Shown: positions 8,469 to 18,387 of the stretch, one piece after another
Layout: each line of letters begins with the position of its first letter
Numbering within the stretch: the first letter of the stretch is position 1
Assembly (NCBI GenBank): GCA_963812885.1
Contig: CAWEWZ010000007.1
Span: forward strand, 124,001-188,000
Reading direction: 5' to 3'
Source: Bog-756 sp963812885
Lineage (GTDB): Bacteria > Actinomycetota > Acidimicrobiia > Acidimicrobiales > RAAP-2
DNA length: 64,000 nt
Position numbers and translations under genes: made by a program
Notes under the pieces: model-generated
Told to the model about the DNA's origin: nothing
Databases searched by the model: none
What the model saw: only the letters and a program-made list of their open reading frames with translations

Positions 8469-9713
8469 ATGGGACGAACGGCCTGGACCACCACCGAGCG
8501 CCGGCCCACCCGCCAGATCCACGTGGGCGGGGTGGCCGTCGGCGGTGGCGCCCCGGTCACCGTGCAGTCGATGACCACCACCAAGACGGCCGACGCCGAG
8601 GCCACCCTGGCCCAGATCTACGCGCTGGCCGCCGCCGGCGCCGACCTGGTGCGGTGTACCTGCAACGAGGAGGCGGCCGCCGAGGGCCTGGCCCGGATCG
8701 TGCCCCGATCACCGGTGCCCGTCATCGCCGACATCCACTTCCACCACGAGATGGCCCTGGCCGCCCTGGAGGCCGGGGTGCAGGGCCTCCGGCTCAACCC
8801 GGGCAACCTGCGCAAGGCCGTCGAGATCAAAGAGGTGGCGTCCGAGGCCAAGGACCGGGCGGTGCCGATCCGCATCGGGGTCAACGCCGGGTCGCTGCAC
8901 CCCGATCTGTACAAGCGATTCGGGGGCGCCACCCCCGAGGCCCTGGTCGAGTCGGCCCGCATGGAGCTGGCCTACTTCGCCGAGGTCGGCTTCGACGACG
9001 TGAAGATCTCGGTGAAGGCGTCGTCGGTCCCGTTGATGATCGAGGCCTACCGGCTGGCCTCGGAGACCTTCGACCACCCGCTGCACCTCGGGGTGACCGA
9101 GGCCGGCCCGCCCCCGGCCGGATTGCTCAAGGGCACCGCCGGGATCGCCACCCTGTTGGCCGAGGGCATCGGCGACACCATCCGCTACTCGCTCACCGCC
9201 GACCCAGTCGAAGAGGCCCGCGCCGGCCGGCAGCTGCTCGAAGCGTTGGGCCTCCGTGAGCGCAAGGGCCTCGACCTGATCGCCTGCCCGAGCTGCGGAC
9301 GGGCGGAGATCGACGTGATCTCGGTGGCCAAATCCGCCCAGGCCGCCCTCGAGGACCGCAACCTCCCCATCCAGGTGGCCGTCATGGGCTGCGTGGTCAA
9401 CGGCCCGGGCGAGGCGCGCGAGGCCGACCTCGGTATCGCCGCCGGCCGCAAGCGGGGTCACCTGTTCATCAAGGGGAAGATCATCAGGGTCGTACCCGAG
9501 GACGAGATGGTGGACGCCCTGGTGGCCGAGGCGGAGAAGCTGGTGGCCGAAGGTTTCGAGGCCAGGCTGGCCGCCGCCGACTCCGGGGCCGAGGCCGAGG
9601 CCGAGGCCGACCGCCGGGCGCTGATCGATGCCAAGGGCGACGACGCCAACGCGTCGGAGACCAAGGTGGATCTGATCCGCAAGAAATTCGGCCGCCCCGA
9701 CCAGGAGTCCTAG
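8469..9713 (+). CDS. ispG: 4-hydroxy-3-methylbut-2-enyl diphosphate synthase (IspG/GcpE)
   Basis: IspG is a [4Fe-4S] enzyme that converts MEcPP to HMBPP, the penultimate MEP-pathway step. The 414-residue protein has a TIM-barrel N-terminal part (VTVQSMTTTKTAD, PVIADIHFHHEMA) and a C-terminal cluster domain whose cysteines sit in CPSCGR (around 272-275) and CVVNGPGEA (around 308). The last ~40 residues are an Ala/Glu-rich tail. The single-domain bacterial form is complete. The start has no Shine-Dalgarno but a TAGCAT box just upstream. Confidence 0.96.
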   Translation: MGRTAWTTTERRPTRQIHVGGVAVGGGAPVTVQSMTTTKTADAEATLAQIYALAAAGADLVRCTCNEEAAAEGLARIVPRSPVPVIADIHFHHEMALAALEAGVQGLRLNPGNLRKAVEIKEVASEAKDRAVPIRIGVNAGSLHPDLYKRFGGATPEALVESARMELAYFAEVGFDDVKISVKASSVPLMIEAYRLASETFDHPLHLGVTEAGPPPAGLLKGTAGIATLLAEGIGDTIRYSLTADPVEEARAGRQLLEALGLRERKGLDLIACPSCGRAEIDVISVAKSAQAALEDRNLPIQVAVMGCVVNGPGEAREADLGIAAGRKRGHLFIKGKIIRVVPEDEMVDALVAEAEKLVAEGFEARLAAADSGAEAEAEADRRALIDAKGDDANASETKVDLIRKKFGRPDQES

Positions 9714-9781
9714 GGCCGGGCTGCCATCGGCCTCCCGCTCCCGCCGAGCGGTGCCGTCCGGGGCCTGTGGGTGACCGCCGG

Positions 9782-9787
9782 TAGGAT
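9782..9787 (+). promoter_or_regulatory. Candidate extended -10 box of proS
   Basis: GGTAGGAT ends at 9787, 8 nt before the proS ATG (9796). This again fits a leaderless or very short-leader transcript. There is no Shine-Dalgarno between the box and the start. Confidence 0.4.
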
Positions 9788-9795
9788 CGCCGACC

Positions 9796-11505
9796 ATGCG
9801 CATGTCCCAGCTCCTCGTCCGCACCCTGCGAGAGGCGCCGGCCGACGCCGAGGTGGCCAGTCACCAGCTGCTCATGCGGGCCGGGTACATCCGGCGGCTG
9901 GCGTCCGGTGTCTACAGCTTCCTGCCCCTCGGGCTCCGGGTCCTGCAGCGGTTGGAGCGGGTGATCCGCGAGGAGCTCGACGCCGCCGGCGGACAGGAGT
10001 TGCTGCTGCCGGTCCTCCATCCCATCGAACTGTGGGAACAGTCAGGCCGGGCCGCCCTCTTCGGAAGCGATCTGCTGCCGGCGATGACCGTGGAGGCGCG
10101 GGCCGGGACCTTCGTCCTCGGGCCCACCCACGAGGAGGTGGCGACGGTGACCGTCGGCGCCGACGTCGACTCGTACCGACAACTGCCCCTCACCGTGTAC
10201 CAGATCCAGGTCAAGTTCCGCGACGAGGCCCGGCCGCGTTTCGGGCTCTTGCGGACCCGCGAGCTGATCATGGCCGACGCGTACTCGTTCGACGTCGACA
10301 AGGCGGCCATGCAGGAGTCGTACCGGAAGGTGTACGACGCCTACCTCCGGATCTTCAGCCGCCTCCACCTCCATGCCGTCCCGGTGGAGGCGACCTCGGG
10401 CGCCATCGGCGGGGACGTCAACCACGAGTTCATGGTCCCCTCGGTGGTGGGCGAGGACCACTTCGTCTCCTGTCCGTCGTGCGGCTATGCCGCCAACATC
10501 GAGGCGGCCACCCGGGCCGTCCCCGATGCCGGCCCCCCCGGCGACCCCTCGGGGGCCGAACCGGCGACCGAGCACGAGACCCCGGGGCGGCCGGGGATCG
10601 CCGACGTGGTCGCCTACTTCGCCGACCGGGGCGTGACCGCCTCCGACTTCCTGAAGAGCATGGCCGTGTTCGACGGTGACGGGCGGCCCACGCTGCTGGT
10701 GGTCCCGGGTGAGCGGGAGGCTCGTCTCCCCGGGGGGTGGCGGCTCTTCGACGACGCCGACTTCGACGCCTATCCATCCCTGGCCAAGGGGTACATCGGC
10801 CCGGCCGGCCAGCAGGAGGCGGGTATCAGGGTGGTGGCCGATCTCGAGGTGGCCCGGCCCGGCCCGTGGATCGTGGGTGCCAACCGCCAGGACCACCACA
10901 TCACCGGGGCGATCCTCGGTCGCGACTTCACCGTCGACGAGTGGGGGTCGTTCGCCCAGGTCTCCGCAGGCGACCGCTGCCCGCACTGCGGGGAGAAGGT
11001 CGAGCTGGTCAGGTCGGTGGAGGCCGCCCACACCTTCCAGCTGGGGTACAAGTACTCCGAGGTGATGCCCGGATCGAACTTCGTGGCCGAGGACGGCGAG
11101 GAGGCCATCTTCTCCATGGGCTGCTACGGGATGGGGGTCAGCCGGCTCCTGGCCGTGGTGGCCGAGGAGCACCACGACGACCGGGGACTGGCCTGGCCGC
11201 CCGAGGTGGCACCGTTCGGGGTGCACCTGTCGGCGCTCGGGGCCGGCCGTTCACCCGAGGTGGCGGAGGCGGCCGACCGGCTCTACCACCGGCTGGCCGG
11301 GGCCGGGGTCGAGGTCCTCTACGACGATCGCGACGTGTCCCCCGGGGTCAAGTTCGCCGATGCCGACCTGCTGGGCATCCCGGTCCGGCTGGTGGTGGGG
11401 GGGAAAGGGCTGGCCCGGGGCATCGTCGAATGGCGGTCGCGGACCACGGGCGAGGAGCGCGAGGTGGCGGTGGACGCCCCGGTGGAGGCCCTGCTCGGAG
11501 GCTGA
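9796..11505 (+). CDS. proS: Prolyl-tRNA synthetase (bacterial type with editing insertion)
   Basis: ProRS charges tRNA-Pro in the cytoplasm. The 569-residue protein is the bacterial form: class II catalytic core with motif 1-2 region (ELLLPVLHPIELWEQSGR, FRDEARPRFGLLRTREL), an INS editing domain near residues 235-385, motif 3 in GMGVSRLLAVV, and a C-terminal anticodon-binding domain (DDRDVSPGVKFADADLLGIP). The editing domain removes mischarged alanine in this family. The gene stands alone between ispG and rimP with its own promoter. Confidence 0.96.
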   Translation: MRMSQLLVRTLREAPADAEVASHQLLMRAGYIRRLASGVYSFLPLGLRVLQRLERVIREELDAAGGQELLLPVLHPIELWEQSGRAALFGSDLLPAMTVEARAGTFVLGPTHEEVATVTVGADVDSYRQLPLTVYQIQVKFRDEARPRFGLLRTRELIMADAYSFDVDKAAMQESYRKVYDAYLRIFSRLHLHAVPVEATSGAIGGDVNHEFMVPSVVGEDHFVSCPSCGYAANIEAATRAVPDAGPPGDPSGAEPATEHETPGRPGIADVVAYFADRGVTASDFLKSMAVFDGDGRPTLLVVPGEREARLPGGWRLFDDADFDAYPSLAKGYIGPAGQQEAGIRVVADLEVARPGPWIVGANRQDHHITGAILGRDFTVDEWGSFAQVSAGDRCPHCGEKVELVRSVEAAHTFQLGYKYSEVMPGSNFVAEDGEEAIFSMGCYGMGVSRLLAVVAEEHHDDRGLAWPPEVAPFGVHLSALGAGRSPEVAEAADRLYHRLAGAGVEVLYDDRDVSPGVKFADADLLGIPVRLVVGGKGLARGIVEWRSRTTGEEREVAVDAPVEALLGG

Positions 11506-11614
11506 CCCGAGTCGGCGGCCGGAAGGTTGCCACTGGACCGTCCCGGCTCCCGGCCGGCGGTCGGAGGGAAACGTTGTCCACAGGCAGAATTCCGTGAAAT
11601 CGCACGTCACGGCG

Positions 11615-11644
11615 TTTACAGGCCCGAGCGGTCGCTGCTATACT
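11615..11644 (+). promoter_or_regulatory. Sigma-70-type promoter of the rimP-nusA-infB operon
   Basis: TTTACA (11615-11620) and TATACT (11639-11644) are separated by 18 nt, the best consensus-like promoter in the core block. The predicted start near 11651 gives a leader of about 170 nt that contains a terminator-like hairpin. Confidence 0.6.
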
Positions 11645-11685
11645 TTCTGATCTGCCGTTCGGTTGGAGTGAGGTGACGCTGCTGG

Positions 11686-11717
11686 AAGCGTGGGCGGACA
11701 GCCCACGCTTTTGTTTT
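11686..11717 (+). terminator. Intrinsic terminator/attenuator hairpin in the rimP leader
   Basis: AAGCGTGGGC (11686-11695) pairs perfectly with GCCCACGCTT (11701-11710) across a 5-nt loop, followed by TTGTTTT. It lies about 35 nt after the predicted start of transcription and about 100 nt before rimP. A hairpin placed like this can end transcription early, so it may let the cell control rimP-nusA-infB by attenuation. It could also end read-through from proS. Confidence 0.6.
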
Positions 11718-11820
11718 GGTCCAGAACGCTTCGATGGAGGGCACGAATAGGTATCAGCAAGGGTGAAAAGACACGACGTTCACCATCGAGCACACGGACG
11801 AGACGAAGGAGGCAGCCCAC

Positions 11821-12360
11821 ATGATCGATCTCTTTGCCGCCCTTCGACCGGTGGTCACGGCCGCCGATCTCGAACTGGTGGACGTCGAGCTGCGGTCCGG
11901 CGTGCTCCTGGTCACGGTGGACCGACCCGGCGGGGTTGACCTCCAGGCCCTGACCGATGCCAACCGGGTGGTGTCCCAGCTGCTCGACGAGCTCGACCCG
12001 ATCCCCGGGAAGTACTCGCTCGAGGTCTCGAGCCCGGGCGTGGAGCGCACGCTGCGGACCCCCGAGCACTTCGCCAAGGCGGTGGGGGAGACGGTGTCGG
12101 TCAAGACCCGGCCCCAGGTCCCCGGCGAGCGGAGGCTCCGCGGCCGGCTGGCGGCGGCCGACGGTGCCGGATTCGAATTGGAGTTGGATGGCGGTGCGGC
12201 AACGAGGCGGCTGTCCTACACGGACATCGACCGGGCCCGAACGGTGTTCGTCTGGGGCCCCGAACCACGTCGCAACGGAAGAGGCTCCCCATCGGCCGGC
12301 TCGGCCACCGCCGGGCCGGCGAAGGCGACGGAGAAGAGGAAGCAGGTCGTTACCCCATGA
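11821..12360 (+). CDS. rimP: Ribosome maturation factor RimP
   Basis: RimP helps assemble the 30S subunit, binding early around S12/S19. The 179-residue protein shows the family core LELVDVELRSGVLLVTVDRPGGVDLQ, the GKYSLEVSSPGVERTLRTPEHF signature and a C-terminal SH3-like part. The last ~35 residues are a Gly/Lys/Arg-rich tail. ATG 11821 begins 170 nt after the likely transcription start. Its stop overlaps the nusA start by 4 nt, the conserved rimP-nusA pairing. Confidence 0.94.
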   Translation: MIDLFAALRPVVTAADLELVDVELRSGVLLVTVDRPGGVDLQALTDANRVVSQLLDELDPIPGKYSLEVSSPGVERTLRTPEHFAKAVGETVSVKTRPQVPGERRLRGRLAAADGAGFELELDGGAATRRLSYTDIDRARTVFVWGPEPRRNGRGSPSAGSATAGPAKATEKRKQVVTP

Positions 12361-13664
12361 GCAAGCCGAATTTCGAATTCCTCGACGCCCTGAGCCAGAT
12401 CGCCCGTGACAAGGGCATCTCCGTCGAGACGCTGCTGGACGCGCTGGCCAACGCCCTGGTGGCCGCCTACAAGCGCCGGCCCGACGCCGCCGAGGAGGCG
12501 GTGGTCACCATCGACCCCGAGTCGGGGGAGATCCGGGTCTACGGGCAGGAGCTCGACGAGGACGGCAACGTCATCCGCGAGTGGGACGACACCCCCGACG
12601 ACTTCGGGCGGATCGCCGCCCAGACGGCCAAGCAGGTCATCCTGCAGCGGATCCGCGAGGTGGAGCGGGACCTCAAGTACGAGGAGTACGCGGGTCGCGA
12701 GGGCGACATCGTGACCGGCATCGTCCAGCAGACGGACAACCGGTACACCCTCCTCGACCTGGGCAAAGTGGAAGCCCTGCTGCCCCAGGCCGAGCAGGTC
12801 TCCTACGAGCGCTACGAGCACGGCGCCCGGCTCAAGGCCTACATCGTCGAGGTCCGCAAGACCACCAAGGGCCCCCAGATCGTGGTCAGCCGCAGCCACC
12901 CGGGCCTGATCAAGCGGCTGTTCGAGCTCGAGGTGCCCGAGATCTCCTCGGGTGCGGTGGAGATCAAGGCCGCCGCCCGCGAGCCCGGTCACCGCACCAA
13001 GATCGCGGTGTGGTCCAACGACCCCAATGTCGACCCGGTGGGCGCCTGCGTGGGGGCCCGGGGTTCGAGGGTCCGCATGGTCACCAACGAGCTCCGTGGC
13101 GAGCGGGTCGACGTGGTGCCGTTCTCCGACGATCCGGTAGAGCTGATCCAGTCGGCGCTGGCCCCGGCGCGGGTCCGCGAGGTGCGGTTGGACGACGACA
13201 CCGGCACGGCCACGGTCATCGTGAGCGACTACCAGCTCTCGCTGGCCATCGGCAAGGAAGGTCAGAACGCCCGGCTGGCCGCCCGTCTGACCGGCTGGCG
13301 GATCGACATCAAGAGCGAGACCCAGTTGGCCGAGGAGGAATCGGGGTACGCCGGCGAGGAGTGGGCCGACGGCGAGTGGATCGAGAACGAGGCCGGCGAG
13401 ATGGTGTGGCAGCCGGCAGAGGGCGGCACCGCGGTGTCGGCCACCGAATGGTCGCAGGGGGCGGAGGCGGCGGCCGGCGCCGGCCCCGAGGCTCCGGCGG
13501 ACGCCGACACGACGGCCGCCACCGGCGCCGATGGCGACGCCCCGACCGGGGTGGATGGTGCGGGCTCCGACGGGTCGGGGGCCGCCGCCGCCGAGCCCGC
13601 CGAGGCCGGCTCCGACGTGGTCCACGCCGAGGTCTCCGGAGGGAACGGGGAGGCTCCGGCATAG
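12357..13664 (+). CDS. nusA: Transcription termination/antitermination factor NusA
   Basis: NusA binds RNA polymerase and nascent RNA and tunes pausing, termination and antitermination. The 435-residue protein has an N-terminal RNAP-binding domain (1 to ~125), an S1 domain (~126-195), KH1 with GACVGARGSRV near 228 and KH2 with AIGKEGQNARLAARLTGW near 298. A ~85-residue acidic Ala/Gly-rich tail follows. It lacks the C-terminal acidic repeats of proteobacterial NusA, as usual for actinobacteria. ATG overlaps the rimP stop (ATGA). Confidence 0.96.
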   Translation: MSKPNFEFLDALSQIARDKGISVETLLDALANALVAAYKRRPDAAEEAVVTIDPESGEIRVYGQELDEDGNVIREWDDTPDDFGRIAAQTAKQVILQRIREVERDLKYEEYAGREGDIVTGIVQQTDNRYTLLDLGKVEALLPQAEQVSYERYEHGARLKAYIVEVRKTTKGPQIVVSRSHPGLIKRLFELEVPEISSGAVEIKAAAREPGHRTKIAVWSNDPNVDPVGACVGARGSRVRMVTNELRGERVDVVPFSDDPVELIQSALAPARVREVRLDDDTGTATVIVSDYQLSLAIGKEGQNARLAARLTGWRIDIKSETQLAEEESGYAGEEWADGEWIENEAGEMVWQPAEGGTAVSATEWSQGAEAAAGAGPEAPADADTTAATGADGDAPTGVDGAGSDGSGAAAAEPAEAGSDVVHAEVSGGNGEAPA

Positions 13665-13921
13665 CCCCGGTTCGGACCTGCATCGGCTGCCGGACCCGCG
13701 CACCGGCCGACCACCTGGTCCGGGTGGTTCTGGTGGATGGAGGTTCGTTGGCGGTGAGCAGGACGCTCCCGGGGCGGGGGGCATGGTTGTGCCGGGACTC
13801 GTCGGGGTGCGTCGATCTGGCCGTGAGGCGTCGTGCCTTCAGCCGGGCCCTGCGGGGCGAGGTCGGGATCGCTCAGGTGGACCGGTTGCGGGTGGCGCTG
13901 GGATCGGGCGGCCAGCCCTGA
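13661..13921 (+). CDS. ylxR: YlxR/RnpM family nucleic-acid-binding protein (DUF448), start codon unclear
   Basis: YlxR is a small RNA-binding protein in nusA-infB operons; B. subtilis RnpM modulates RNase P. The ~86 residues contain PVRTCIGCRTRAPADHLVRV, the GRGAWLC block and RRAFSRALRG, matching the family from its normal N terminus. No ATG, GTG or TTG is in frame at the expected place. The frame-matched codon at the family start is ATA (13661-13663), overlapping the nusA TAG stop. Either a rare AUA start coupled to nusA termination is used or the sequence has an error here. It is present in the expected operon position. Confidence 0.82.
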   Translation: MAPVRTCIGCRTRAPADHLVRVVLVDGGSLAVSRTLPGRGAWLCRDSSGCVDLAVRRRAFSRALRGEVGIAQVDRLRVALGSGGQP

Positions 13922-14031
13922 GCGGGGAGGCCGGGCCGGGCTCGGGAGAACCGGGCTCGTGATGTGCGAGGATAGAGGGTCGTATGTGCGTATCGGCACC
14001 TACGACAGTGAATGAAGGGCAGTAACAGCCG

Positions 14032-16952
14032 TTGCCGAAGAAGATCCGGGTCTACGAGCTCGCTCACGAGCTCGGGCTGACCAACAAAGAGGCGCTCGAT
14101 CTCTGCCTGTCCCTGGGGATGGGCGTCAAGAGCCATTCGTCGTCCATCGAGGACGCCCAGGCTGACCGCGCCCGCCGGAAGGCGGACCGGGAGGGTCTGC
14201 GCCGCCCGGTGCAGCCCGAGGAGCCGGCGCCGCCGGCCAAGAAGGCGGCGGCCACCAAGAAGGCGGCGACCAAGGCGACGGCCACGGCTCCGGCGGTGGC
14301 CGACACGCCGGCTCCCGATCTCGCCCCGAAATCCGACGGTGGGGTGGCGACACCCGACGGCGATGGAACCGGACCCAGTCCGGCCCCGCCGTCCGCCCCT
14401 CCGGTCAAGCGCTCGGGGGCCCGACTCATCACCAGCCGGCCGGCTTCCGAGCAACCGGCGGCCGCGGCACCGGCCCGGGTTCCGGCACCGATGACGCCTG
14501 CGCCTCCGGCCCCCGCCCCGGCGGCGGCACCGGTGGCCCCGGCCCCGCGCTCGGCCCCGGCCGCCGCCGCGCCGCGCCCCGGCCCGGCCCGCTCCTCCGT
14601 CGGCACCGACGGCCGCCGGCCCCGCCGCGGCCCCCGGCACCCGCCCAGGCCGGCGGTCCGCCGTCATCGCCACCGTCGGCACCGACTCATGCACCGACCA
14701 GCGCCTCGGGGCGGCCCATCCCGCCGCCACCCGGCGGGCCACCCCGCTCGGTGACCGGCAAGCCCATTCCTCCACCGCCCGGCACCGGTGGGCGTCGCCC
14801 TCCCGCGGGCGGCACCCGGCCCGGCGGTTCGGGCGGGTTCTCGGGCCGGTCCGGTGGACCGAGCTCGGGCGGCGCCCGTCCCGGTGGCGGGACCGGAAGC
14901 CGGACCGGTGGGCCCGGCGGCGGGGGCGGCGGGGGCTTCGGGTCCCGACCCGGTGGTGGATCGAGCGGTGGCTACGGCGGCCGGCCCGGCGGTGGGCCGG
15001 GCGGCGGTCCCGGCGGGCCCGGGGGTGGTCCGGGCGGGCGCGGCGGTCCCGGTGTCGGACGCGGACGACCCAACCAGCGCCGGCCCCGGCGTCGGCGCCG
15101 CAACCTCGAGGAGCTCGAGCCCACCCAACTCACCGCCTACACCCCGTCGACCGCCCCGGTGCCCGACACCGAGGTCATCATCGAACGCGGTTCGACCGCC
15201 CGCGACCTGGGCCCCAAGCTCAACCGCTCGGCCGGGGACGTGATCCGGTTCCTCCTGCTGCAGGGCGAGATGGTCACGGCCACCCAGTCGCTGGGCGACG
15301 ACATGATCGAGCTGTTCGCCGCCGAGCTGGGCGCCGACGTACGTCTGGTCGACCCGGGAGAGGAGCGAGAGGCCGAACTGCTGGCCAAGTTCTTCGACGA
15401 CGACGACGAAGAAGAGGACGAGTCCGATCTCCGGCCCCGCCCTCCGGTGGTCACCGTGATGGGCCACGTCGACCACGGCAAGACACTGCTGCTCGACCGC
15501 ATCCGGTCGGCCAACGTGGTGGCCGGCGAGGCCGGCGGCATCACCCAGCACATCGGGGCCTACCAGGTCGAGTGGAACGGCCATCCGATCACCTTCATCG
15601 ACACCCCGGGCCACGAGGCCTTCACCGCCATGCGGGCCCGAGGAGCGGACGTCACCGACATCGTCGTGCTGGTGGTGGCGGCTGACGACGGCGTGATGCC
15701 CCAGACCATCGAGGCCATCGACCACGCCAAGGCGGCCGACGTTCCCATCGTGGTGGCCGTCAACAAGATCGACCGCGAGGAAGCCGACCCCAACCGGGTG
15801 CTCCAGCAGCTCTCCGAGCAGGGCCTGGTCCCCGAGGCGTGGGGCGGCGACACCATCACCGTCGAGGTGTCGGCGCTCCAGAACCTGGGTATCGAGGACC
15901 TCCTGGAACAGATCGTCCTGGTCGCCGAGGTCGAGGAGCTGGTGGCCAGCCCTGAGGGCCGTGCCCGGGGCGTGGTCCTCGAGGCCGAGCTCGAGATCGG
16001 CCGCGGCCCGGTGGCCTCGGTCATCGTCGAGCGGGGCACCCTCCGGGTCGGCGACCCGATCGTGGCCGGCGCGGCCTGGGGGAAGGTCAAGGCGCTGGTC
16101 GACGACCACGGGGACCAGATCAAAGAGGCCCCTCCGTCCACCCCGGTCCAGGTCCTCGGTTTCTCCGAGCCCCCGGAGGCCGGCGACGCCTTCCGGGTGG
16201 CGCCCGAGCTGGCCCAGGCGCGGACCATCGGCGAGGCCCGGGCCCACCGCTACCGGGTGGCCGGCCATGTGCCGGCCGCCACGTCGGCGCTGGGCGGGGC
16301 CAAGCTCGAGGATCTTTTCGAGCAGATCCAGCGGGGGGAGACGGCGACCCTCAACCTCATCCTCAAGGCCGACGTCCGCGGATCGCTGGAAGCGGTCACC
16401 GACAGCCTCCGCAAACTCGAGCGGGAGGACGTCAAGCTCAGCTTCGTCCACCGTGGTGTGGGCGGGATCACCGAGTCCGACGTGGAACTGGCCCAGGCCT
16501 CGGCGGCGACCATCATCGGGTTCAACGTCCGTCCCGACCGGCGGGCCCGGGAGATGGCGGCCAAGGCCAACGTCGAGATCCGTCTGTACGAGATCATCTA
16601 CAAGCTGCTCGAGGACCTCGAGGCGGCCATGCTCGGCCTGCTCTCGCCGGTGTTCGAGGAGGTGGTCACGGGCGAGGCCGAGGTGCGCCAGATCTTCCGG
16701 GTGCCCCGCATCGGCGCCATCGCCGGCTGCTATGTGCGGGAGGGTGTCATCACCCGGGGGTCGAAGGTTCGGTTCCTGCGCGATGGCGTGGTCATCTGGA
16801 AGGGTGCCATCACCTCGCTCCGGCGGTTCAAGGAGGATGCCCGCGAGGTGCAGGCCGGCTTCGAATGTGGGATCGGTCTCTCCGACTACCAGGACCTGAA
16901 GGTCGGCGACGTCATCGAGACCTACGACGAGCGGGAGATCCCGCGCACCTAG
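14032..16952 (+). CDS. infB: Translation initiation factor IF-2 (frame broken in the low-complexity linker)
   Basis: IF-2 is the GTPase that places fMet-tRNA on the 30S and joins the subunits. TTG 14032 begins MPKKIRVYELAHELGLTNKE, the IF2-N domain. A long Ala/Pro then Gly/Arg-rich linker follows, and from about 15100 a second IF2-N motif and the GTPase: GHVDHGKT, AGGITQHIGAYQ, DTPGHEAF, NKID, then domains II-IV to 16952. The frame moves twice by +1 between about 14600 and 14660, inside the Pro/Ala linker. Coding from about 14670 onward continues without a break (GRPIPPPPGGPPRS). IF-2 is essential, so this is most likely two sequencing insertions in a GC homopolymer tract. Corrected length is near 970 residues. 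Confidence 0.93.
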
Positions 16953-17007
16953 CGGGAGCGCCCGCCGCCCCGGCGGCGGGCCCCAGGGTGGTCGGAGCGG
17001 AGGTGCT

Positions 17008-17424
17008 GTGTCAGGTCGTCGGCATGACAATCGGGGCGCCGCCCCCTACCCGAGGGCGCTGCGGGTCAACCAGGTCCTCCGCCAGGTACTGGCCGAGGAG
17101 CTCGAGCGGCTGGCCGATGCCGACGAGCGGCTGCGCCTGGTCACGGTCACCTCGGTGGACACCGCCCCGGATCTGCGCCATGCCACCGTCTACCTGAGCT
17201 CGCTGGCCGACGATGCCGCCGAGGCGTTGGCCGACCGCCGGGCCCAGCTGCAGCGGGCCGTGGCCCGGCAGACCCGGATGAAGCGCACCCCCCTGCTCGA
17301 GTTCACCGCCGATCCCGCCGTGGTCGCCGGGGGCCGGGTCGAAGAGGTCCTGCGCCGGCTCCGCGACAGCCCCGGGGCCGGCGACCCGGAGGGTCCCGGG
17401 ACCGAGGGACCGGCGGACCGGTGA
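17008..17424 (+). CDS. rbfA: Ribosome-binding factor A
   Basis: RbfA is a late 30S maturation factor with a KH-like fold. The 138-residue protein has RVNQVLRQVLAEELERL, DLRHATVYLSSL and the basic RMKRTPLLEFTADP block, all in family order. A Gly/Pro-rich tail of about 20 residues ends it. Start is GTG 17008 after GGAGGTG. Its stop overlaps the truB GTG by 4 nt. Confidence 0.93.
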   Translation: MSGRRHDNRGAAPYPRALRVNQVLRQVLAEELERLADADERLRLVTVTSVDTAPDLRHATVYLSSLADDAAEALADRRAQLQRAVARQTRMKRTPLLEFTADPAVVAGGRVEEVLRRLRDSPGAGDPEGPGTEGPADR

Positions 17425-18316
17425 GCCCGACCGGTCCCGGTCCGGTGACCGGACTGGTCGTCGTGGACAAGGAGGCCGGGCTGGACCTCCCACGACGTGG
17501 TGGCCCGGTGCCGGCGGATCTTCGGCCAGCGCCGGGTGGGACATGCCGGGACGCTCGATCCCGACGCCACCGGCGTGCTCCTGGTCGGCCTGGGCCGGGC
17601 CACCCGTCTGATGCGCTTCCTCACCGCCCTCCCGAAGACCTACGAGGCCGAGGTCGTCCTCGGGACGGCCACCACCACCCTCGACGCGTCGGGCGAGGTG
17701 ACCGGGACCTGGGAGATGGACGGGATCAGCCTGGACCAGGTGCGGGCGGCGGCCCTCTCGCTCACCGGCTCCATCGAGCAGGTCCCACCCATGGTGTCGG
17801 CCGTGAAGGTGGGGGGCCAGCGCCTCCACTCACTGGCCCGGGCCGGGATCGAGGTGGAGCGGGCGGCCCGGCCGGTCACCGTGTACCGCTTCGATGTCGA
17901 GCCGGGTCCGGGCGCCGGGCGTGTTCCGGATCGAGGTGGAGTGCTCGTCGGGCACCTACATCCGGGTGCTGGCCGCCGACCTGGGTGTCCTGCTCGGCGG
18001 GGGAGCCCATCTCCGGAACCTGAGACGCACCCGGATCGGCTCGTTCTCCACCGAGGACGCCCGGCCGGTCGACGAGCTGACCCCGGCCGTGGTCCTCCCA
18101 CCGGCCCAGGCGCTCCGGGATCTCGACCAGGTGGTGGTGCCCGACGCGGTCCGGACGCTGGTGGCCCGCGGCCTGGCTCTCGACCGGGTGCCGTTGGGGG
18201 TCACCGGCGACGGACCCTGGGGCCTGGTCGATCAGGGGCACCGGCTCCTGGCCGTGTACGAGGCCACCGAGACCGACCGGATCCGGCCCGCCGTGGTGCT
18301 CGAGGCGGCCGGATGA
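17421..18316 (+). CDS. truB: tRNA pseudouridine-55 synthase TruB (two +1 frame breaks)
   Basis: TruB makes pseudouridine 55 in the T-loop of tRNAs. Three consecutive frames each carry successive parts of one protein: GLVVVDKEAGL, then HDVVARCRRIFGQRRVGHAGTLDPDATGVLLV (catalytic Asp in GTLDPDATG) through MVSAVKVGGQRLHSLARAG, then FRIEVECSSGTYIRVLAADLG and the C-terminal domain. The breaks are near 17484 (an extra G) and near 17914 (an extra base). Removing one base at each gives a full-length ~298-residue TruB. Single-base insertions in the assembly are more likely than a real pseudogene, since all domains are intact. Confidence 0.9.
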
Positions 18317-18375
18317 GGCCCGGTGGCCGACCCCGCGACCTGGGCGTCCCGCACCGTTCACCGGGGTCACGGCAG

Positions 18376-18381
18376 TAACCT
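18376..18381 (+). promoter_or_regulatory. Candidate -10 box for leaderless ribF mRNA
   Basis: TAACCT lies 6 nt before the ribF GTG (18388), so transcription would begin at the start codon. This matches the spacing seen at ispG. No Shine-Dalgarno is present. Confidence 0.4.
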
Positions 18382-18387
18382 TCCACG

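Noticed and set aside
14600..14750. infB as a true split gene or pseudogene.
   Set aside because: Both parts are complete and IF-2 is essential; the break lies in a GC-rich low-complexity linker, where insertion errors are likely.
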